Under the pieces are notes generated by a model. The model ran no database searches and was not told where the DNA came from. It saw nothing but the letters and a program-made list of their open reading frames with translations. Shown here piece by piece: positions 37,648-46,263 of a DNA stretch of 64,000 bases (its first letter is position 1; the number at the start of each line of letters is the position of its first letter). Source of the DNA: CAWIOX01 sp963837775. Its GTDB lineage: Bacteria > Pseudomonadota > Gammaproteobacteria > Burkholderiales > Burkholderiaceae_D. The translations under genes and the position numbers were made by a program. The stretch spans positions 248,001 to 312,000 of the forward strand of contig CAWIOX010000004.1 in NCBI GenBank assembly GCA_963837775.1, read 5' to 3'.

Positions 37648-38604
37648 ATGCCATTATTCAACCACCCAAAAACCCGCCGTTTCATCGAAGCTGGCACGCT
37701 CAAACAAATGAGCGCGTGGTATGAAGCCGAGCGCAATGTGATGTGGATGATGATGCACGCCCATCCGCGGCCTTGCTTCAACTCAGAACTCCTGGACGAT
37801 ATCTTGAACCTGGGCCGGGCGGCGCGTGAAAGCTCCCTGCCCATCGACTTTTGGGTGACGGGTTCAACCATGCCAGGCCTGTTTAATGTTGGCGGCGACC
37901 TTGCCAGTTTTGCGCAGCACATCCGTGCCGGCGACCGCGCGTATTTAGTGGCGTATGCGCGCGAATGTGTGGATGTGATCTGCGAAATAATGAACGGCTT
38001 TGGTACCGGGGCAATCACGATGGCAATGATTGAAGGAACCGCACTGGGCGGCGGCTTCGAATGCGCACTGGCCCACGACTACATCATTGCGCAAAAGGAC
38101 GCAAAGTTAGGCTTCCCGGAAATCGCCTTCAACCTGTATCCCGGCATGGGAGCCTATTCACTGGTGGCGCGCAAGGCGCACATGCGCCTGGCTGAGCAAC
38201 TGATCAGCACCGGAGAAGCCCATACTGCTGAATGGCATCACGAAAAAGGACTGGTCGATCGCACATTCGAGCGGGACGATGCTTACCAAGCGACCCGGAC
38301 CTTCATAGACGGCATACGTCCGAAGCTCAATAGCATTCGTGCGATGCTGCGCACGCGCCGACGCGTTCTGCCCATCACCAAGTCCGAACTGCTCAACATC
38401 ACCGAGGACTGGGCCGAGTCCTCGTTCCAACTGCAAGAAAAAGACCTTGCCTACATGGAGCGATTGGTTCTGCTTCAGAATAAGCGCAGCGTCAAGGCTC
38501 CGGGTGCAGCCGCTGCCACGCCTGCAGAGGTAGCGATTGCACCTATTTCATCCGTAGCGCATGCCACAGCCGCTTTCTCCGTCGTACCGCATCAAAGCAC
38601 CTGA
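37648..38604 (+). CDS. rpfF: DSF synthase, crotonase family (RpfF)
   Basis: It makes the cis-2-unsaturated fatty acid signal (DSF/BDSF family) from acyl-ACP by dehydration and thioester cleavage. The intact frame has 318 residues. The RpfF pattern is clear: MMMHAHPRPCFNSELLDDIL, TGSTMPGLFNVGGDL, and the two catalytic glutamates, E138 in TALGGGFECALAHD and E158 in GFPEIAFNLYPGMGAYS. These are 20 residues apart, as for E141 and E161 of the Xanthomonas enzyme. The alanine-rich tail after residue 285 is a local extension. The convergent gene encodes an RpfR-type receptor, so synthase and sensor are paired as in Burkholderia and Cronobacter. Confidence 0.9.
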   Translation: MPLFNHPKTRRFIEAGTLKQMSAWYEAERNVMWMMMHAHPRPCFNSELLDDILNLGRAARESSLPIDFWVTGSTMPGLFNVGGDLASFAQHIRAGDRAYLVAYARECVDVICEIMNGFGTGAITMAMIEGTALGGGFECALAHDYIIAQKDAKLGFPEIAFNLYPGMGAYSLVARKAHMRLAEQLISTGEAHTAEWHHEKGLVDRTFERDDAYQATRTFIDGIRPKLNSIRAMLRTRRRVLPITKSELLNITEDWAESSFQLQEKDLAYMERLVLLQNKRSVKAPGAAAATPAEVAIAPISSVAHATAAFSVVPHQST

Positions 38605-38692
38605 GAACCGCGCTTTGCCAACGGCAACCTGGGCCGCTTCTGGCAATACTGAAATACTTTCTGTTGTGATACCCCTGCGAACCTAGAGTACA

Positions 38693-38727
38693 AGTCCCTG
38701 AGCGTCAACCGCGCTCAGGGACTTTTT
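38693..38727 (+). terminator. Intrinsic terminator after rpfF
   Basis: AGTCCCTGAGCG and CGCTCAGGGACT pair around TCAACCG, followed by TTTTT. It lies in the 140-bp gap between the convergent rpfF and rpfR genes and could also serve rpfR weakly. Confidence 0.85.
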
Positions 38728-38747
38728 CATAAGCAGTCCGACGGGCC

Positions 38748-40757
38748 TCATGCTACGAGGTGCAACACCTTGTTTGACGGCACCGGCAGCCATGCCTCGA
38801 AATCCGCCAGCTTCATCGGCTTGCCATACAGATAACCCTGCACGTAATCGACTCCGATATTATTCAAGAAATCAGCCTGCTCCTGAGTTTCGACACATTC
38901 AGCCACAATTTTCAGATTCAACTCATGTCCCACGGCCACCATCGAACGCACCAGCGCTTGCGCCTTGGCATCCGTGTGGATGGACTGAATGAAACTGCCG
39001 TCAAGTTTCAGCACATCCAGCGGCAGGCGGGCCAGTTGCGACAACGACGAGTAACCGGTACCGAAATCATCCAGATGCACCTGCGCACCCAGTTCACGGA
39101 ACATCCGGATCATGCGATGCGCCAGTTGCTCGTCTTCCACCAGGCAACTCTCCGTCAATTCGATATCGAGCAGTGACGGCGATATGTCATTGGACAGAAT
39201 CGCACGCGTGAAGTCTTCCATGATCGTCGGGACGCGAAACTGGCGGGTGGAGATATTGATCGCGATACGCAGGTTCAGGCCTTGCCTTTTCCAGGCACCG
39301 GCCTGCTTGGCCGCCGCATTCATTACCCAGCGCCCTAGCGGGACGATCAGACCCGCTTCTTCAGCGTACGGAATAAAATATGAAGGGAAAATCAGGCCGC
39401 GCTCAGGGTGATTCCAGCGTATCAGCGCTTCGACGCTGTCCGCCTTTCCCGTTAGCAGCGATACTTTCGGCTGGTAGTACAGTTCAAACTGATTTTCTTC
39501 CAAGGCGTGACGCATATTGGTGTCAAGCCACATGTACTCGCTGATTTTATTGTTCATGCTCGGCGAGAACACCCGATATGTGCGCTTGCCTTCTTCTTTG
39601 GCGACATACATCGCCGTGTCGGCGCTACGCACCAACTCTTCGAGGTTGGCGCCATGCGCCGGGAACATCGCAATGCCGATCGAACAACCAGAATAGATTT
39701 CGGCCCTCTTGAGGGCGAACGGCTTCAGCATCCGGTCCAGGATCCGTTGCGCCGTCGCTTCCACCGTATCCTGCGACGAGCTTCCGACCATGATCAGGAA
39801 TTCGTCACCACCCAGTCGCGCCAGCACATCTTTCTCGGTCAGGCACTCGCCAAGGGCGCTTGCCACATTCTGAATGAGAACATCGCCGGTGAGGTGGCCA
39901 TAATGGTCATTCACTTTCTTGAAATTGTCGAGATCGAGGTAAATCAGGCCGAAGCATTCAGCATCCTCCGCCGCAACAGCGGCCGTGATTTTTTCCTGAA
40001 TGGCATGGCGGTTCAGCAGGTTGGTCAACACGTCTTTATTGGCAAGCTCGACCAGGCGCGCCTGCGCGAGCAACTCCTCAGTTACATCAATGCCAGAGCA
40101 AACGAGGTATTTCTCATGCACCCCACTCCCGGATTCGATGAGTGTATTGCGCCACTGAATAAGACGTACTCCATTCTTGGTATCAATAGGACGCGTTACT
40201 GGCGCAGATTTACCTTGGAGGAAAAAATCACAAACTCCCGCACGTGAATCTTCACGCTGAGATGAATTCACAAACATGTCAAATGCGTTTTTGCCTACAA
40301 CATCCGATTCTTTCACACCCGTGATTTCCTCAAACAGGCGATTGAAGCGCTTGATTTTCCCCGCACTGTCGAGAATGATGACCAGCGAATTCACTTCAGA
40401 AACCACCTGTTCGGCGAACGTCAGGCTATTTTCCAAATCCTTGGCGACGCTAACGGTATCGCCATAGTGCGCTGCTGTACCACCCCAAATCAAGGTATCA
40501 ATTTTGCGCCCGACGAGATGAAGGCGAATAACATTACCGAAAATAGCAATGGTAAGAACCAAACTCGAAGTCACGCCAGTCATTGCACGTACTTCACGCG
40601 CCTGAGCTGAGCTCAATTCGACTGCAACAGTAACCGTGCCATTCTCACCGGACAGGCCCAAAGCATCGCTATCGCTGCTCAGTCTCCAGTATGGGCTGCT
40701 TGTGCCGAAGTGCGTAAAAAGCTGCAAATTGTCAATGTCTTCTTCTATATTAAGCAT
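38748..40757 (-). CDS. rpfR: DSF receptor with PAS-GGDEF-EAL domains (RpfR/PdeR-like)
   Basis: This cytoplasmic cyclic di-GMP enzyme of 669 residues has the architecture of RpfR. An N-terminal domain of about 110 residues (MLNIEEDIDNLQLFTHFGTS) corresponds to the RpfF-interaction region. It is followed by a PAS domain (VNSLVIILDSAGKIKRFNRL) that would bind the fatty-acid signal. A GGDEF domain has intact ARLGGDEFLIMVG, and an EAL domain has intact EALIRWNHP, DIELTESCL and DDFGTGYSSLSQLARL. Both catalytic sites therefore look functional, with phosphodiesterase activity expected to dominate on signal binding. ATG 40757 is chosen because GAAAGAA precedes it; an upstream in-frame ATG exists at 40811. 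Confidence 0.9.
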   Translation of the reverse strand: MLNIEEDIDNLQLFTHFGTSSPYWRLSSDSDALGLSGENGTVTVAVELSSAQAREVRAMTGVTSSLVLTIAIFGNVIRLHLVGRKIDTLIWGGTAAHYGDTVSVAKDLENSLTFAEQVVSEVNSLVIILDSAGKIKRFNRLFEEITGVKESDVVGKNAFDMFVNSSQREDSRAGVCDFFLQGKSAPVTRPIDTKNGVRLIQWRNTLIESGSGVHEKYLVCSGIDVTEELLAQARLVELANKDVLTNLLNRHAIQEKITAAVAAEDAECFGLIYLDLDNFKKVNDHYGHLTGDVLIQNVASALGECLTEKDVLARLGGDEFLIMVGSSSQDTVEATAQRILDRMLKPFALKRAEIYSGCSIGIAMFPAHGANLEELVRSADTAMYVAKEEGKRTYRVFSPSMNNKISEYMWLDTNMRHALEENQFELYYQPKVSLLTGKADSVEALIRWNHPERGLIFPSYFIPYAEEAGLIVPLGRWVMNAAAKQAGAWKRQGLNLRIAINISTRQFRVPTIMEDFTRAILSNDISPSLLDIELTESCLVEDEQLAHRMIRMFRELGAQVHLDDFGTGYSSLSQLARLPLDVLKLDGSFIQSIHTDAKAQALVRSMVAVGHELNLKIVAECVETQEQADFLNNIGVDYVQGYLYGKPMKLADFEAWLPVPSNKVLHLVA

Positions 40758-41217
40758 GGTTATTCTTTCGTTGCATGCGCCTGATGACATCATCCGTTTA
40801 TATTGCCGCACATCTACAAATGTACGCTAATAATGCGTTTGCCGCTGCGAACACACTATTGCATACAGGCCCGGAACTGGGTATCGATATTTAATGCCGG
40901 CATCATTTGTTAGCTCGCAAGCCTGAACATTATTTCGCTGACAGTGCTGTTAGCAGGCAACGCAAACCTAGCCGTTGCGGGCCTCCACTCCAGATGACCT
41001 CCGGCCGCTGCTGACTCACCGAAGGACGTAGCAGGCGAAATGAGCCATTTGGCAGCGTACAGAGGCTTGGGCCACATTCACCATGTGCCTATGGCAAGAC
41101 CGTGCTTTAGCTGGCGTCATGCTGCATGACGGGTGTGGCATCGGTTTGAAGCACGCACTCCCAACATGATCGGGTCTGGTATCCTTTCAACCGTTTTAGC
41201 CAAAAACCAGCCATTCC
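40758..41217. other. Intergenic region between divergent rpfR and folA
   Basis: About 460 bases. It should contain the promoters of rpfR (-) and folA (+). I find no convincing gene, tRNA or strong hairpin in it. Confidence 0.5.
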
Positions 41218-41700
41218 ATGAGTAAACTCACCATCATCGTCGCCATCGACGCCGAAAACGGCATCGGCGTCAACAACACCCTGCCCTGGCGCTTGCCGGA
41301 AGACCTCGCGCACTTCAAGCGCACGACCTCCGGCCACCCGATCATCATGGGGCGCAAGACCTTCGACTCGATCGGACGCCCGCTGCCGAACCGGCGCAAC
41401 ATCGTCATCACGCGCAACCCGGCATGGCAGCATGCCGGCGTCGAAACCGCGCCTTCGATTGCGGCCGCCATACATCTATGCAACGGCACCGAAGCCTTCA
41501 TCATCGGCGGGGCGCAGATTTTTACGGAAACCCTGCTCCAAGCTGACCGCCTGATCGTGACCGAAATCGCCAATACGTTCGACTGCGATGTTTTTTTCCC
41601 GGCCATCGATCCTCAACAATGGCGAGAAAGCGCACGCGAACAGCATCACTCCGAGCAAAATGATTTTGATTACGCATTCGTCACTTACGAAAAACTTTAG
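41218..41700 (+). CDS. folA: Dihydrofolate reductase
   Basis: It reduces dihydrofolate to tetrahydrofolate with NADPH. The intact frame of 160 residues opens MSKLTIIVAIDAENGIGVNN, with the substrate-loop TLPWRLPEDLAHFKRTT (catalytic acidic residue in LPED), the NADPH motif IIMGRKTFDSIGRPLPNRRN, and the FIIGGAQIFTETLLQADRLI strand. The DUF4337 gene follows after only 9 bases, so they are probably co-transcribed. Confidence 0.95.
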   Translation: MSKLTIIVAIDAENGIGVNNTLPWRLPEDLAHFKRTTSGHPIIMGRKTFDSIGRPLPNRRNIVITRNPAWQHAGVETAPSIAAAIHLCNGTEAFIIGGAQIFTETLLQADRLIVTEIANTFDCDVFFPAIDPQQWRESAREQHHSEQNDFDYAFVTYEKL

Positions 41701-41709
41701 GAAAAATAT

Positions 41710-42279
41710 ATGTCAGGACATGGCTTTCACGTACACGGCCCGCACGATCACGAAGTGGAACACGCGGCACAGAGCGGTGACAATTTCGCCGGAAAAATCG
41801 CAGTCATGACCGCCATCATGGCGACCGTTGGCGCATTGTTCGGCTACGAGGGCGGCGCCACACAAAACAATGCCGCGATGTTCAAGAACGAGGCGGCGAT
41901 CAAGAAAACGGAGGCTTCCAATCAATGGAACTTCTATCAGGCCAAATCGGGCAAGCAGAACCTGGCCGAACTCGCGCTCACACTGCCCGGCGTTGACCAG
42001 GAAAAATACAAGATCGACATCGCCCGTTACAAGAGCGAAAAAGAAGCCATCAAGAAAGATGCCGAAAAACTGGAGCTTGAATCCCACGCATGGGATAAGA
42101 AATCCGAAGAATCATTGCACCAGCACCATCGCTGGGCACAGGCAATGACAGCGATACAAATCGCCATTTCCCTTGCTGCCATCACCCTGTTGACCCGCAA
42201 GAAATGGCTGCAAGCCGGCTCTTATGGACTTGCAGGCGTGGGCCTGGCACTGGCAGCACTGGCTGCACTGCATATTTGA
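41710..42279 (+). CDS. DUF4337-family membrane protein
   Basis: A 189-residue protein with a histidine-rich start (MSGHGFHVHGPHDHEVEHAA), one membrane helix (KIAVMTAIMATVGALFGYEG), a long charged central helix (KSEKEAIKKDAEKLELESHA) and two C-terminal helices (AMTAIQIAISLAAITLL and AGSYGLAGVGLALAALAALH). This arrangement is that of DUF4337. Function is unknown; the N-terminal histidines could bind metal. It starts at ATG 41710 after GGAAAAA, 9 bases from folA. The downstream 286 bases to the decarboxylase show no gene. Confidence 0.8.
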   Translation: MSGHGFHVHGPHDHEVEHAAQSGDNFAGKIAVMTAIMATVGALFGYEGGATQNNAAMFKNEAAIKKTEASNQWNFYQAKSGKQNLAELALTLPGVDQEKYKIDIARYKSEKEAIKKDAEKLELESHAWDKKSEESLHQHHRWAQAMTAIQIAISLAAITLLTRKKWLQAGSYGLAGVGLALAALAALHI

Positions 42280-42565
42280 TCATATCTACGCAGAAAAATC
42301 CGGTCATCCATAGGCAATTCGGTGGCCGGATTGCACATCATGCTGCATCAGTTCCGGCCAGGCAGAAAGTCATTTTTATTTCCCGCAGGAAAACAATGTG
42401 ACCACTGGATGAAATTTGCTATTTCAGCTCTTGATTTGGCTTAATTTTTTCCACATGCGCCCCCATATCTGAGAGAATCCGTTTTTTATTTTTCGGCGCG
42501 CAAGCGGTTGTTGCCACGACTGGCCCAGGCGTCTCCCACATAATCTGTCTTTATTGGAGACCACC

Positions 42566-44824
42566 ATGAAATTCCGCTTCCCCATCGTCATCATCGACGA
42601 AGACTTCCGTTCTGAAAACACCTCCGGCCTCGGCATTCGTGCATTGGCCAATGCGATGGAACAAGAGGGCATGGAAGTCATCGGCGTGACCAGTTATGGC
42701 GACCTGTCCCAGTTCGCGCAACAGCAAAGCCGCGCCTCCGCTTTCATCCTGTCGATCGACGACGAGGAATTCGGCGGCGGTTCGCCCGAAGAAACCGACC
42801 ACGCGCTGAAATCGCTGCGCGCCTTCGTCGAGGAAATTCGCTACAAGAACGCCGACATCCCGATTTATCTGTACGGCGAAACCCGCACCTCGCGCCATAT
42901 CCCGAACGATATCCTGCGCGAACTGCACGGCTTCATCCACATGTTCGAAGACACGCCGGAATTCGTCGCGCGCCACATCATCCGCGAAGCCAAGTCCTAC
43001 CTCGACGGCCTGGCGCCACCTTTCTTCCGTGCGCTGGTGCATTACGCCAACGACGGTTCATATTCCTGGCACTGTCCGGGGCACTCGGGTGGCGTGGCCT
43101 TCCTGAAGTCGCCGATCGGCCAGATGTTCCACCAGTTCTTCGGCGAAAACATGCTGCGCGCCGACGTTTGCAATGCCGTCGAAGAACTCGGCCAGTTGCT
43201 CGACCATACCGGCCCGATCGCCGCATCGGAACGTAATGCGGCACGCATCTTCAATGCCGATCATTGCTATTTCGTCACCAACGGCACCAGCACCAGCAAC
43301 AAAATGGTCTGGCACTCGACGGTCGCATCCGGCGATATCGTCGTAGTCGACCGCAACTGCCACAAATCGATCCTGCATTCGATCATCATGACCGGTGCAA
43401 TTCCGGTATTTCTGATGCCGACTCGCAATAATCTCGGCATCATCGGTCCGATCCCGCTGGAAGAGTTCACGCTGGAAAGCATCCAGAAGAAGATCGAAGC
43501 CAACCCGTTTGCCCGCACAGCGAAGAACAAGAAGCCGCGCATCCTGACCATCACCCAATCGACTTACGATGGCGTGCTCTACAACGTCGAAACGCTGAAG
43601 GAGATGCTGGATGGCGAAATCGACACCCTGCACTTCGACGAAGCCTGGCTGCCGCACGCGACTTTCCACGATTTCTACAAAGACATGCACGCGATCGGCA
43701 AAGACCGCCCGCGCGCCGCGAAATCGATGATTTTTTCGACCCAGTCGACCCACAAGTTGCTGGCCGGCATCTCGCAAGCATCGCAGATCCTGGTGCGCGA
43801 ATCGGAAACAGTCAAACTCGACAGGGATGCTTTCAACGAAGCCTACCTGATGCACACCTCGACCTCGCCGCAATACTCGATCCTTGCTTCCTGCGACGTC
43901 GCGGCAGCGATGATGGAAGCGCCGGGCGGCCCCGCGCTAGTGGAAGAGTCGATCCTGGAAGCGCTTGATTTTCGTCGCGCGATGCGCAAGATTGATGAGG
44001 AATGGGGTCAGGACTGGTGGTTCCAGGTCTGGGGACCGGACACCTTTGCCGACGACGGCATCGGCTCGCGCGAAGACTGGGTCATCAAGGCGGAAGACAA
44101 CTGGCACGGTTTCGGCAAACTGGCGCCGGGCTTCAATATGCTGGATCCGATCAAGGCCACCATCGTCACGCCGGGCCTGGCGCTGGACGGCAAGTTCGGC
44201 GAAACCGGCATCCCGGCCTCGATCGTCACAAAATATCTGGCGGAACACGGCGTCATTATCGAGAAATGCGGACTGTACTCGTTCTTCATCATGTTTACCA
44301 TCGGCATCACCAAAGGCCGCTGGAACACCTTGCTGACCGCATTGCAACAGTTCAAAGATGACTATGACAAGAACCAGCCGATCTGGCGCATTCTGCCGGA
44401 GTTTGCTGCCGCTAACCCGCGCTATGAGCGTCTTGGCCTGCGCGACCTGTGTCAGCAAATCCATGAGGCTTACAGGACTTACGACGTGGCGCGCCTGACC
44501 ACTGAAATGTACTTGTCCGACATGCAGCCGGCAATGCGGCCGAGCGATGCATTCGCGATGATGGCGCACCGTGAAATCGACCGGGTACCTATCGATGAAC
44601 TGGAAGGCCGCGTGACTTCGATCCTGCTGACGCCGTACCCACCGGGGATCCCGTTGCTGATTCCGGGTGAGCGCTTCAACAAGACCATCGTCGATTACCT
44701 CAAGTTCGCACGGGATTTCAACGAGAAATTCCCCGGCTTCGAGACCGATGTGCATGGCCTGGTAAAGGGCGAAATCGATGGCAAGCGCTGTTATTACGTG
44801 GATTGCGTCAAACAATCAGCATAA
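42566..44824 (+). CDS. Class I lysine/arginine/ornithine decarboxylase (PLP-dependent)
   Basis: A large intact decarboxylase of 752 residues, start MKFRFPIVIIDEDFRSENTS at ATG 42566 after TTGGAGA. It has the N-terminal wing (receiver-like) domain. The PLP domain follows, with YSWHCPGHSGGVAFLKSPIG, the TNGTSTSNKMVWHSTV phosphate-binding turn, HFDEAWLPHATFHDFY, and the cofactor lysine in FSTQSTHKLLAGISQAS. The C-terminal specificity domain contains LTPYPPGIPLLIPGER. It would make a diamine (cadaverine, agmatine or putrescine) while consuming a proton. The sequence most resembles the arginine/lysine branch, but I cannot fix the substrate. No antiporter gene lies beside it, so an acid-resistance role is not evident. 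Confidence 0.88.
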   Translation: MKFRFPIVIIDEDFRSENTSGLGIRALANAMEQEGMEVIGVTSYGDLSQFAQQQSRASAFILSIDDEEFGGGSPEETDHALKSLRAFVEEIRYKNADIPIYLYGETRTSRHIPNDILRELHGFIHMFEDTPEFVARHIIREAKSYLDGLAPPFFRALVHYANDGSYSWHCPGHSGGVAFLKSPIGQMFHQFFGENMLRADVCNAVEELGQLLDHTGPIAASERNAARIFNADHCYFVTNGTSTSNKMVWHSTVASGDIVVVDRNCHKSILHSIIMTGAIPVFLMPTRNNLGIIGPIPLEEFTLESIQKKIEANPFARTAKNKKPRILTITQSTYDGVLYNVETLKEMLDGEIDTLHFDEAWLPHATFHDFYKDMHAIGKDRPRAAKSMIFSTQSTHKLLAGISQASQILVRESETVKLDRDAFNEAYLMHTSTSPQYSILASCDVAAAMMEAPGGPALVEESILEALDFRRAMRKIDEEWGQDWWFQVWGPDTFADDGIGSREDWVIKAEDNWHGFGKLAPGFNMLDPIKATIVTPGLALDGKFGETGIPASIVTKYLAEHGVIIEKCGLYSFFIMFTIGITKGRWNTLLTALQQFKDDYDKNQPIWRILPEFAAANPRYERLGLRDLCQQIHEAYRTYDVARLTTEMYLSDMQPAMRPSDAFAMMAHREIDRVPIDELEGRVTSILLTPYPPGIPLLIPGERFNKTIVDYLKFARDFNEKFPGFETDVHGLVKGEIDGKRCYYVDCVKQSA

Positions 44825-44825
44825 T

Positions 44826-44872
44826 AAAAAAGCTGCTCATGGCAAGATGGGGTCGCCATGAGCAGCTTTTTC
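44826..44872. terminator. Bidirectional terminator after the decarboxylase
   Basis: AAAAAGCTGCTCATGGC pairs with GCCATGAGCAGCTTTTT around a 10-base loop, directly after the stop, between convergent genes. Confidence 0.9.
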
Positions 44873-44965
44873 GTAGGACTGAAACGATTTTTCTATATTC
44901 TTCCGTATTATCGCAGGAGTGAAGTTCTACTCAGCTCCTGTCTGTTTCATACTGTAATAATCAAC

Positions 44966-46207
44966 TCAGGCATCCAGCGCCTGCCGGAAATCCTCCACCA
45001 GATCCACAGTATCTTCAATCCCGACTGAGACCCGGATCAGGGATTCGGCGATGCCCATGCTGGCACGACGTTCAGCGCCCATTTCGAAGAAAATCGTATG
45101 CGCAACCGGGATCACCAAGGTACGGGTGTCCCCCAGATTACTGGCCGGTATCGCGAGTTTCAGACGATTGAGGTAATCGAAACAATCCACTTCCGGTTTC
45201 AGCTCGAAGCTCAGCAAGCCGCCATAGGCGCGGAACAACTCCGATGCCAGCGCATGCTGCGGATGCGACGGCAGGCCGGGATAATGAACGGCAGCGACCC
45301 GTTCATCGGCCTCCAGCATGTTGGCCACTGCCAGAGCACTGGCACATTCGCGCTCCAGGCGCAAGGCGATGGTCTCGGCCCCGACTGCAATATGATGCGC
45401 CGCTTCCGGCCCCAGCGAACCGCCAAAATCGCGCAAAGCTTTGGCACGCACTTGCGCCATGCCCCATTGTACGGAAGGAAATCGTTTGTAATTGTCGGCG
45501 ATATTCGGGAAGCGGGTCCAATCGTAGAGTCCGGTATCGGTCAAACTGCCACCCAGTGCATTGCCGTGGCCACCGATCGATTTGGTCAGTGCATTCACCA
45601 CCAGGCTGGCACCCACACTGCCCGGACGGAATAAATACGGCGAAGTCATCGTGTTATCGACAACATAAACGATGCCACGTTCACGGCACAAAGCGCCGAT
45701 GCGCTGCAGGTCGGCAATTTGTGTGCGCGGATTGGCGATGGTTTCCACAAACACAATGCGCGTCTCAGGCAACAATGCTGCTTCGACATTTTTCACATCA
45801 GTTGCATCGACCATCGCCACATCAACACCTTGCGCGTTGACCGTCTGCCATAAACTGTTCGTGTTGCCAAACAAAAAGGATGATGAAACTACATGATCCC
45901 CCTTACGCAACAAGGACTGGAACACCGCACCGATGGCAGCCATGCCTGTCGAGAAACAGATGCTGGAATGGCCATCTTCCATCTTGGTGATTTTATCTTC
46001 CAGTGCCGACACCGTCGGGTTCCCCTGACGACCATAGCGATACCCGCCTTGTTTCCCCTGAAAAACGGCCGCCAGTTCGCGCGCATCTTTATAACCGAAA
46101 GCAACCGAAGTATGAATCGGCTTGTGCAATGCGCCATGCTCAATCGTTTTTTGGCGATCACTATGCAGGATCGTGGTCGTGAAGCCGTATTTTTTTGGAT
46201 CGTTCAT
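44966..46207 (-). CDS. Cystathionine gamma-synthase family PLP enzyme (Cys/Met metabolism)
   Basis: An intact PLP enzyme of fold type I, 413 residues, start MNDPKKYGFTTTILHSDRQK at ATG 46207. Landmarks are YGRQGNPTVSALEDKITKME, FSTGMAAIGAVFQSLLRKGD, VVDNTMTSPYLFRP, the cofactor lysine in NALTKSIGGHGNALGG and the C-terminal RVSVGIEDTVDLVEDF. It would act on an activated homoserine or a cystathionine-like substrate. Position after purF matches where many Burkholderiales carry O-succinylhomoserine sulfhydrylase (metZ). The sequence reads more like the separate cystathionine gamma-synthase-like branch, so I leave the symbol open. Confidence 0.8.
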   Translation of the reverse strand: MNDPKKYGFTTTILHSDRQKTIEHGALHKPIHTSVAFGYKDARELAAVFQGKQGGYRYGRQGNPTVSALEDKITKMEDGHSSICFSTGMAAIGAVFQSLLRKGDHVVSSSFLFGNTNSLWQTVNAQGVDVAMVDATDVKNVEAALLPETRIVFVETIANPRTQIADLQRIGALCRERGIVYVVDNTMTSPYLFRPGSVGASLVVNALTKSIGGHGNALGGSLTDTGLYDWTRFPNIADNYKRFPSVQWGMAQVRAKALRDFGGSLGPEAAHHIAVGAETIALRLERECASALAVANMLEADERVAAVHYPGLPSHPQHALASELFRAYGGLLSFELKPEVDCFDYLNRLKLAIPASNLGDTRTLVIPVAHTIFFEMGAERRASMGIAESLIRVSVGIEDTVDLVEDFRQALDA

Positions 46208-46263
46208 TATCAATCGGGTAGGAACAGCCTGCCCATCCGGGATGGGCAGGGATGTTGGAGTGG

